Shown here one piece after another: positions 42,913 through 48,540 of a DNA stretch of 48,540 nt (the stretch's first letter is position 1; every line of letters begins with the position of its first letter). The notes beneath the pieces are model-generated. The model searched no databases. It saw nothing but the letters and a program-made list of their open reading frames with translations, and was not told where the DNA came from. Both the position numbers and the translations under genes were made by a program. The stretch comes from Deltaproteobacteria bacterium (GTDB lineage Bacteria > Desulfobacterota > Desulfomonilia > UBA1062): NCBI GenBank assembly GCA_029552245.1, contig JAKPDW010000042.1:1-48540 (forward strand). The letters run 5' to 3'.

Positions 42913-43778
42913 GTCCACCTCTTCGCCGTCTCGCCCGCCACAATGGCCGCGAGGACGAGTACCGATATGGCGCTGTTCACGTTGAAGAACGCGATGTCGA
43001 TCCTGCTGAGGTCATCCTTTCGAACCAGGAGGTGTTCCACCACGAAGAGCACGGCGATCGCCGCCACGAAGAACAGGTAGACCACGTGGAGGGAGAAGAG
43101 CTCGTACATGCCCGCAAGGCACGCCACACTCACCGCATGCAACAACCTGGAGATCTTGAGCGCGCCTTGGATCCCGAACCTCTGCGGGATCGAGTGCAGG
43201 CCTTCCCGGCGGTCGAAGTCCACATCCTGGCATGCGTACAGGATGTCGAACCCGGCGATGTACGTGAGCAGCGCGACGCTCATCACGCAGATCCTGAAGG
43301 TGATGGTGCCGCTCGCCGCCACCCAGACGGCCGTCGGGGCCATGCCTATGGCAAAGCCCAGCACGATGTGGGACAGCCAGGTGAAGCGTTTCGTGTACGA
43401 GTAGGCGAACAGCACGGCAAGCACCGGGATGGAGAGCACGAAGCAGAGCCTCGAGAGCATGGCGGCCGCGCCGACGAAAAGGGCGGCGGATACCGCCACG
43501 AAAGCACCGGCCCACCTCCGCGAGATGACCCCCAGGGGGATCTCCCTGTTCGCCGTGCGCGGGTTTCTCGCATCGAGGTCCGCGTCTGCTATGCGGTTGA
43601 AACCCATTGCGGCAGACCGCGCCGATACCATGGCCACGAGTATCCAGAACACGGTGGCAGGGGTCAGGGGCCTCTCCTGGTGGACGAGAACCGCGGCAGA
43701 CAGGGCGAAAGGCAGGGCGAACACGGTGTGGGAGAACTTGATCATCCTGCCGTAGGTACGTATCCTCGAGAGCATCAT
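42909..43778 (-). CDS. UbiA-type prenyltransferase (MqnP-like)
   Basis: 289 residues with about eight or nine membrane helices in the inner membrane. It attaches the polyprenyl tail to the 1,4-dihydroxy-6-naphthoate ring. The first Asp-rich motif is NRIADADLDARNPRT, the second is DILYACQDVDFDRREGLHSIP; both Mg-diphosphate sites are intact. Position after mqnB and before ubiX/ubiD makes the menaquinone assignment firm, although UbiA proteins alone are ambiguous. It starts 32 nt after the mqnB stop; two successive ATG codons are possible starts. Confidence 0.93.
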   Translation of the reverse strand: MMLSRIRTYGRMIKFSHTVFALPFALSAAVLVHQERPLTPATVFWILVAMVSARSAAMGFNRIADADLDARNPRTANREIPLGVISRRWAGAFVAVSAALFVGAAAMLSRLCFVLSIPVLAVLFAYSYTKRFTWLSHIVLGFAIGMAPTAVWVAASGTITFRICVMSVALLTYIAGFDILYACQDVDFDRREGLHSIPQRFGIQGALKISRLLHAVSVACLAGMYELFSLHVVYLFFVAAIAVLFVVEHLLVRKDDLSRIDIAFFNVNSAISVLVLAAIVAGETAKRWT

Positions 43779-43810
43779 GATGAGGACCTAGCCGCTCGCG
43801 CCCCGCCTTG

Positions 43811-44434
43811 TCAAGCACCAGGCCTTGTCGGTCCCGACCAGCCCAACTTCCAAAGGAACGTGTCCCTGCAAAAGGCGAACACCGTGTCCCTCAAGAGGCC
43901 GATGTTCCATGCGATGTCGCAGCCCGGGCTCGTGTCGCTGACAAACTTCACCAGGTGACAGGGCAGGCCATACCTCCTGCTCGCCTGGCATATGCCGGCG
44001 CCTTCCATGTCCACGAGACCAGCGAGCCTCGACATGGCCCTGCGTTCGGACGTCTCCCTGATCGGCCTGTCCATGGTGGCCAAGACGGCCTCAGGTATCC
44101 CGTCGACAATGCTTGGCGTGGATCTCATGATCTCTCCCGTTGCGACGTGCAACCGGTCGGGCTCGACCACCTCCCTCACCTGGAAGATCTCGCCAATCCC
44201 GGCATCCGGCGACAGTGCACCCGCCGCCCCGATGTTGCACACGGTGGAAACCCCGTGCCTCGTCGCGAGATGCGCCACCCCCAAGGCGGCGTTGATCTTT
44301 CCCATGCCCGTCACGACGAGGACCGTATGCCCCGACGTGAAGACATGAAACGGCGAACGGTCGACCTCCTTGAGGCCAAGCCCGGTGATGAACGGCTCCG
44401 CTTCCAGCATGGTAGCCATGGCTATCCCGATCAC
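43811..44434 (-). CDS. mqnB: Futalosine hydrolase (MqnB)
   Basis: 207 residues. A nucleoside phosphorylase-fold hydrolase (MTAN/futalosine group). It releases the base from aminodeoxyfutalosine or futalosine to give dehypoxanthine futalosine. Visible features: VVTGMGKINAALGVAHL near the nucleotide site, NIGAAGALSP, and the catalytic-region MEGAGICQASRRYGLP followed by VKFVSD with the conserved Asp. The GTG start overlaps the mqnD stop as GTGA (44431-44434). No aminofutalosine deaminase is in the operon, so direct cleavage of aminodeoxyfutalosine is possible. Confidence 0.9.
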   Translation of the reverse strand: MIGIAMATMLEAEPFITGLGLKEVDRSPFHVFTSGHTVLVVTGMGKINAALGVAHLATRHGVSTVCNIGAAGALSPDAGIGEIFQVREVVEPDRLHVATGEIMRSTPSIVDGIPEAVLATMDRPIRETSERRAMSRLAGLVDMEGAGICQASRRYGLPCHLVKFVSDTSPGCDIAWNIGLLRDTVFAFCRDTFLWKLGWSGPTRPGA

Positions 44435-45222
44435 AGGACCCCCTTCAGCCTTGCACGATCCCTCAACACCTCGATGGCCCTTCGTCCCTCCTCCCCCATG
44501 TCGATGCTGTATTCGTTCACGTACAGGGAAATGTGGCTGTCGATGACGTCTTGCCTGGTCTCCTGTGCGTGCGAACGCACGTACTCCATGGTTGCGCAGG
44601 GGTCGGCCTGCGCATGGCGGATGGATTCCCTGACGAGTTCCTCTATGCGCCCCTTGGAACCCGAGAGGTCTCTGCGCACAGCCATGCAGCCAAGCGGCAC
44701 GGGCAGCCCCGTCTCGTCTTCCCACCACCTGCCCAGGTCCACGACCTGCTCGCAACCGTACTCAGGGTATACGAACCTGCTTTCGTGGATGATCAACCCT
44801 GCATCGAACGCGCCTCCCGCCACTGCCGGCAGGATCTCGTCGTACCTGAGAACGGCCACGGTTCTCAGTCCGGGGTTCCACAGCTTCAGGAGGAGGGCTG
44901 CCGTCGTATGGCCTCCAGGCACCGCTATGCGGGCCTCGTCCAGGCGTATCCCCGGCTTGCAGGAGACGACGAGAGGGCCGCAGCCGCGGCCGATGGCGGC
45001 ACCGCTCGAGAGGATCTCGTAGCGGTCATCGAGCTTGAGCACGGCGTGTACCGAGAGCTTCGTGACGCCGTAGCGTGAGTGAAAGGCATCCCTGTTCAGG
45101 GCTTCCACGTCCCTCATGACAGGGGTGAACACGAGCGGCGACGTGTCGATGAGGCCGTGCACCAGCGCATGGAAGACGAACGTGTCGTTGGGGCATGGGG
45201 TAAAGGCGATATCCACGTGCAA
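44431..45222 (-). CDS. mqnD: 1,4-dihydroxy-6-naphthoate synthase (MqnD)
   Basis: 263 residues. It converts cyclic dehypoxanthine futalosine into 1,4-dihydroxy-6-naphthoate, the menaquinone ring precursor. The fold is a type II periplasmic-binding-like bilobal domain used as an enzyme. Signatures: IAFTPCPNDTFVFHALVHG at the N-terminus, IAVPGGHTTAALLLKL, and the FDAGLIIHESRFVY segment with the active-site His. Its start lies 3 nt after the mqnC stop and its stop overlaps mqnB by 4 nt. Confidence 0.96.
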   Translation of the reverse strand: MHVDIAFTPCPNDTFVFHALVHGLIDTSPLVFTPVMRDVEALNRDAFHSRYGVTKLSVHAVLKLDDRYEILSSGAAIGRGCGPLVVSCKPGIRLDEARIAVPGGHTTAALLLKLWNPGLRTVAVLRYDEILPAVAGGAFDAGLIIHESRFVYPEYGCEQVVDLGRWWEDETGLPVPLGCMAVRRDLSGSKGRIEELVRESIRHAQADPCATMEYVRSHAQETRQDVIDSHISLYVNEYSIDMGEEGRRAIEVLRDRARLKGVL

Positions 45223-45225
45223 GGC

Positions 45226-46302
45226 TTACCCGAACCTCCTGATCTCCCGGTAATCCGAGTCCCTTTGCACAGCCGTCTTCCCTGCATCGAGAATGAGGTG
45301 GATCATTTCGTCAACGTTCGTCCGTGTGGCGATCCCGGTCGCGCGGACCACCACCTCCTCCGTGAGCACGCCCCCCATGTCGTCCGCCCCCATGGACAGG
45401 GCCACCTGGGCGAGCTTGGTGCCTTCTGTCAGCCATCCTGCCTGGATGTGGGGGATGTTGTCCAGAAAGATCCTGGAGACCGCGACGATCCTGAGATAGT
45501 CGAGGCCGGTGCTCGGCGGCATGTCCGCAAGGCTTGTGCGCGCACTGGAGAACGACCAGGGAATGAAGGCCCTTATGATACCGGTTTGGTCCTGTACCTC
45601 ACGGATCACACCCAGGTGCTCGACGCGTTCCCGCATGGTCTCACCGAGCCCATAGGTCATGGTTGCGCTCGACTTCATGCCGTGGCGGGCGAGGCAGTGC
45701 ATGACCGAGCGCCACTGGGCCGCTGTAAGCTTGTTCGGGCATACGCGGGAGCGGACCCTGTCCACGAGGATGTCCGACGCCCCCGGCACCGAGTCGAGCC
45801 CCGCTTCCTTGAGGGCCTCCACGACCTGGTCCAGGGACAGGGAACCCTTCCTCGCCATGTGCACGATCTCTGCGGGCGAGAAGGAGTGCAGGACGACTTC
45901 CGGGAAACGCCCCTTGATCGTCCTCACCATGTTCACGTAGGTCTCCAGGGTGTAGTCGGGGTGCAGTCCCCCCTGGAGCATCACCTGTGTCCCACCGTTG
46001 ATGACCAGTTCTTCAACCTTGCCGCAGATCTCGTCCATGCTCGATTCGTACCTGCCGGGCCCGCCCGGTTTCGCATGGAAGGCGCAGAAGGCGCATGCGG
46101 CCTCGCAGACGTTCGTGAAGTTGATTATCCGGTCCACGATGAAGCCGACCGTGTCCCCGGGCACGGCCATGCGCCTTCGGAAATCGGCGGCCATCCCGAG
46201 TTCGGGCAGGTCCCACGAGAAGAGGTCGAGGGCTTCTTCGGGCATGATACGCCTCCCCTCGTATATCTTCCGCCTGAGGAGTTCCTTCGTGGTGTTGCTC
46301 AT
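45226..46302 (-). CDS. mqnC: Cyclic dehypoxanthinyl futalosine synthase (MqnC)
   Basis: 358 residues. Radical SAM enzyme that cyclises dehypoxanthine futalosine. The [4Fe-4S] motif CEAACAFC has Cys66, Cys70 and Cys73 (CX3CX2C), preceded by NFTNV. HPDYTLETYVNM and SFSPAEIVHMA are typical of the MqnC/CofGH branch. The ATG overlaps the mqnA stop as ATGA (46299-46302). The C-terminal MGADDMGGVLTEE region, also found in MqnE, is intact. Confidence 0.96.
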   Translation of the reverse strand: MSNTTKELLRRKIYEGRRIMPEEALDLFSWDLPELGMAADFRRRMAVPGDTVGFIVDRIINFTNVCEAACAFCAFHAKPGGPGRYESSMDEICGKVEELVINGGTQVMLQGGLHPDYTLETYVNMVRTIKGRFPEVVLHSFSPAEIVHMARKGSLSLDQVVEALKEAGLDSVPGASDILVDRVRSRVCPNKLTAAQWRSVMHCLARHGMKSSATMTYGLGETMRERVEHLGVIREVQDQTGIIRAFIPWSFSSARTSLADMPPSTGLDYLRIVAVSRIFLDNIPHIQAGWLTEGTKLAQVALSMGADDMGGVLTEEVVVRATGIATRTNVDEMIHLILDAGKTAVQRDSDYREIRRFG

Positions 46303-47159
46303 AGGCGCGCGCCCGCATCCAGGCGGTCTTCGACGCCGCCCTCGGTGTCCACGTACGCTGCATACCGTATCACCCTCGTCTCGGGCAGGAACCCCATCTC
46401 GCCCGCAACTGCAAGGTAGTACCCGAGCCCCTCCCTGAGTCCGGGCGTGAACCTGAACTGGAGCAGGCGGTAGTAGGCGTCGATATCCCATGACACGAGG
46501 GGATACCGCTCCCTCGCCTTCTGTATGAGGCCGGTCCTGTCGGTTCGCAGGCAGTCGAGCGATCTCCTGTACGATGCGACGACCTCGAGAATCTCTTTCT
46601 CGTGTGTCTCGATGATCTCGCTGCGGATCGCGAACACCGCGAAGACCACCGGGTAGCCCGTCTTCCTGAGCCACAGGTCGCCCAGGTCGTAGACGTACGG
46701 GTCCCTCAGCTGTCTCATGGCCTCGTTTCCTATGATGAGGGCCGCGTCGTACCCTTCCCGGTCGAGTGACGGGGACGTCCCGGAGGGAACGTATACGGCA
46801 TCGATCCCATAGAACCTCTGGAGAAGGATCTTGAGGAGAACCACCGAGGTCTTGGAAGCACTGGAGAGCCCGATGACCCTGCCCTGCAGGTCTTCTATGG
46901 GCATCCGGCTCACGAGCACCACGGACCTGACGTACCCGATGGAGCTCAGGCAGAACTCGGGAATGAGCACGAGCTCGTCCTCGAGGCCCGCGTACGCGGC
47001 CGCTGAGATCGGGCTGACGTCGAGAGACCGCTCTTGGATCATCCGGTTCAGTTCGCTCGGGTACCCGGGCACGATCCTGACCCCGCTCACGGGCTCGTAC
47101 TCGAACATGTGGTGGTAGAACGGATAGCAGTTCAGGTAGTCTATGTATCCGAGGTTCAT
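46299..47159 (-). CDS. mqnA: Chorismate dehydratase (MqnA)
   Basis: 286 residues. It dehydrates chorismate to 3-enolpyruvyl-benzoate, the entry step of the futalosine pathway. A two-lobe periplasmic-binding-like fold: the start LGYIDYLNCYPFYHHM and the PSELNRMIQERSLDVSPISAAAYA block are diagnostic, and EGYDAALIIGNEAMR marks the second lobe. The ATG overlaps the mqnE stop as ATGA (47156-47159), and the stop overlaps mqnC by 4 nt. The last ~20 residues are likely variable. Confidence 0.95.
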   Translation of the reverse strand: MNLGYIDYLNCYPFYHHMFEYEPVSGVRIVPGYPSELNRMIQERSLDVSPISAAAYAGLEDELVLIPEFCLSSIGYVRSVVLVSRMPIEDLQGRVIGLSSASKTSVVLLKILLQRFYGIDAVYVPSGTSPSLDREGYDAALIIGNEAMRQLRDPYVYDLGDLWLRKTGYPVVFAVFAIRSEIIETHEKEILEVVASYRRSLDCLRTDRTGLIQKARERYPLVSWDIDAYYRLLQFRFTPGLREGLGYYLAVAGEMGFLPETRVIRYAAYVDTEGGVEDRLDAGARL

Positions 47160-48268
47160 GATGCACGCCTTTCCCTGTAGTCTGCAGCGCAACGCACCGG
47201 GGTCATGCCCGCGTTCTCGATGAGCCTTATGAGCGTCACCTCGCTGCCGCTGTCCGCCGTGGGTGCGCCCGCAGCGTGCACGACCCTTTCGTGATGGTAC
47301 GTCCCGCCCAGGTCGTCCGCGCCGAAGCACAGAAGCGTCTGTGCCATCTTTTCTCCCAGGTACATCCACAATGCCTTGAGGTGCGGGACGTTGTGCAGGA
47401 AGACGCGTGCGGCAGCGAACAGGCGGATGTCCGCATAGCCGGTGGAGGTCTTTGCCTTGGCCCTCACCAGGGAGCCCGTCTCGTGGTAGGGGAGCGGCAC
47501 GAAGGTCTTGAACCCGCCTGTCTCGTCCTGGAGCGAACGTATCGAGGCGAGGTGGTCCACGATGTCCTCGGGCCTTTCCAGGTGGTTGTAGAGGAGGGTG
47601 GCGTTCGTCTTCAGGCCCAGGGTGTGAGCCTGGCGCATGACCTCGCACCACCTCCGGCCCGAGATCTTCCTCGGCGCGATCACCTCCCTTATCCTCGGCG
47701 CGAAGATTTCGGCACCCCCGCCGGGCAGCGCACCGAGCCCGGCTGCAATGAGGCGGCTGAAGACCTCGTCGAGGGGGATGCCGTTTTCTTTCGCGAAAAA
47801 GTCGTATTCCACTGCGGTGAAGGCGACGATGAGGGCGTCGGGACAGGTTCTCTTGATCCTGCGCAGCATCTCCTCGAAATAGTCCAACTTGAGCGACCTG
47901 TTGAGCCCGCCCACGATGTGTATCTCATCTACACCCATGGAGGCGGCCCACCTCGCCCTGTGCTCTATCTCGTCCAAGTCAAGCACGTACGCCCCGTCTT
48001 CTCCCTCGGATCTCGAAAAGGCGCAGATCGGGCAACGCAGTTCGCAGACATTCGTGTAGTTGAGGTTCATGTTCACGGAGTAGAACACCCTGTCGCCGTG
48101 AAGGCGTCTCTTGACGTACGAGGCGATCAAGCCGAGCTCGAGGATGTCATTGGTCGTGAGCATGAAGAGGGCGTCGTCCTCGCTCACAGGAAGGCACGCC
48201 TCGACCTTTCGCGCTATGTCTCTCAGGGTTTTGTTCCGGATGGTCTCGAGGTTGAGGGCCTGGTCCAA
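47156..48268 (-). CDS. mqnE: Aminodeoxyfutalosine synthase (MqnE)
   Basis: 370 residues. Radical SAM enzyme joining 3-enolpyruvyl-benzoate and SAM to form 6-amino-6-deoxyfutalosine. The cluster motif CELRCPIC has Cys75, Cys79 and Cys82, preceded by NLNYTNV. HIVGGLNRSLKLDYFEEML, NATLLYNHLERPEDIVDHL and GADDLGGTYHHE are standard. No ATG is available at the N-terminus; TTG at 48268 fits the family start (LETIRNKTL), with a weak purine run upstream, so the start is uncertain. It is the first gene of the menaquinone operon and has a good promoter upstream. Confidence 0.94.
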   Translation of the reverse strand: MDQALNLETIRNKTLRDIARKVEACLPVSEDDALFMLTTNDILELGLIASYVKRRLHGDRVFYSVNMNLNYTNVCELRCPICAFSRSEGEDGAYVLDLDEIEHRARWAASMGVDEIHIVGGLNRSLKLDYFEEMLRRIKRTCPDALIVAFTAVEYDFFAKENGIPLDEVFSRLIAAGLGALPGGGAEIFAPRIREVIAPRKISGRRWCEVMRQAHTLGLKTNATLLYNHLERPEDIVDHLASIRSLQDETGGFKTFVPLPYHETGSLVRAKAKTSTGYADIRLFAAARVFLHNVPHLKALWMYLGEKMAQTLLCFGADDLGGTYHHERVVHAAGAPTADSGSEVTLIRLIENAGMTPVRCAADYRERRAS

Positions 48269-48310
48269 GATCGTCTCTGGCTGGAGTTTTCTCTGTTGCA
48301 GTAGTGTTTT

Positions 48311-48340
48311 ATGCTAGCCGGTCTCGCTCCCGGCTGTCAA
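48311..48340 (-). promoter_or_regulatory. Sigma-70 promoter of the menaquinone operon
   Basis: Minus-strand TTGACA (48340-48335, perfect -35), an 18-nt spacer and TAGCAT (48316-48311). Transcription would begin near 48304, about 35 nt before the TTG start of mqnE. No other promoter is apparent within the operon. Confidence 0.7.
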
Positions 48341-48392
48341 CCGGCTTGTCCCGTTCGGTTCTTCTTCCTCTCCATCCCCTGTCCCGTGAGGC

Positions 48393-48540
48393 TCACCCGC
48401 CCCTGGGCCCGGGGGAGACGTCCACCTCGAGCACCTCAACCGTCTCCTGCACCTTGCCCTCGTAGACCTGGAACCACCTCGGCAGAAAATACTCGTTCGC
48501 CAGCCTCCTGAACCCCTCGCCCTCGTAATCCGTACCCCCT
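48393..48540 (-). CDS. C-terminal end of an unidentified protein (5' end outside window)
   Basis: A minus-strand frame open to the window edge for 48 codons, ending TGA at 48395-48393. It reads GGTDYEGEGFRRLANEYFLP, then RWFQVYEGKVQETVEVLEVD and a short Gly/Pro tail. The composition is protein-like (Tyr/Phe/Glu-rich), unlike the Arg/Pro-rich shadow frames. I do not recognise the family. It ends about 50 nt before the mqn promoter on the same strand, with no terminator between. Confidence 0.6.
   Translation of the reverse strand, partial: GGTDYEGEGFRRLANEYFLPRWFQVYEGKVQETVEVLEVDVSPGPRGG

Overview
The window is GC-rich and looks like a chromosomal segment of a Desulfobacterota (former Deltaproteobacteria) bacterium. 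The lineage is inferred from gene content. There is a futalosine-type menaquinone operon, a CarD / PIN-TRAM / ispD / ispF / cysS cluster, cytochrome bd, and a hybrid sensor kinase whose N-terminal module is common in that phylum. No sequence search was run, so nothing finer can be claimed. Because of the high GC, very long spurious reading frames lie antisense to real genes; these were discarded.

Layout. (1) 1-5039: the end of groEL with a clean terminator, an isolated pair of type II/IV pseudopilin genes, a DUF523 gene, and purM-purN. (2) 5.6-10.0 kb: an envelope-stress/metal locus. A zraP/spy/cpxP-like periplasmic protein is divergent from a ZraS-like kinase and a ZraR-like sigma-54 activator. 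A consensus sigma-54 promoter and two upstream dyads lie between them, and a strong terminator follows a long 3' UTR. (3) 10.1-19.1 kb: a HAD phosphatase with an AEC transporter, a 998-residue hybrid histidine kinase, a PilZ-like/acyltransferase-like protein, and a methyltransferase. (4) 19.1-23.1 kb: a release-factor-like GGQ protein, a zinc-ribbon membrane protein and a lipoprotein, then a secreted protein-glutaminase-like enzyme and an apparently leaderless universal stress protein. (5) 23.4-27.8 kb, minus strand: lgt, a class I adenylate cyclase, a nitrilase-family amidase and an orphan MlaF-like ATPase. (6) 28.0-35.1 kb, plus strand: carD, PIN-TRAM, ispD, ispF, cysS, uvrB and a Kdo-kinase-like gene. 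(7) 35.5-40.2 kb: a PlsC-like acyltransferase, a DUF3783 protein, an Rrf2 regulator with an in-frame TGA near its start, and cydAB. (8) 40.5-48.3 kb, minus strand: an eight-gene menaquinone operon (mqnE-A-C-D-B, a UbiA-type prenyltransferase, and UbiX- and UbiD-type genes), then the 3' end of an unidentified gene.

How the genes fit together. The menaquinone operon makes the quinone whose reduced form cytochrome bd (cydAB) oxidises, and the two units converge. The zra-like locus reads as a self-contained circuit: the kinase senses a periplasmic signal, the activator binds the dyads, and sigma-54 polymerase transcribes the periplasmic protein. Short ATGA/GTGA overlaps occur repeatedly, which indicates translational coupling within operons.

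The observations most worth a second look are the sigma-54 circuit with its possible 3'-UTR small RNA, the interrupted Rrf2 gene in front of cydAB, the secreted deamidase-like protein with a long structured leader, the PilZ-like/acyltransferase-like fusion, and an IS-end-like direct repeat pair near 35.2 kb. No tRNA, rRNA or CRISPR array was seen.
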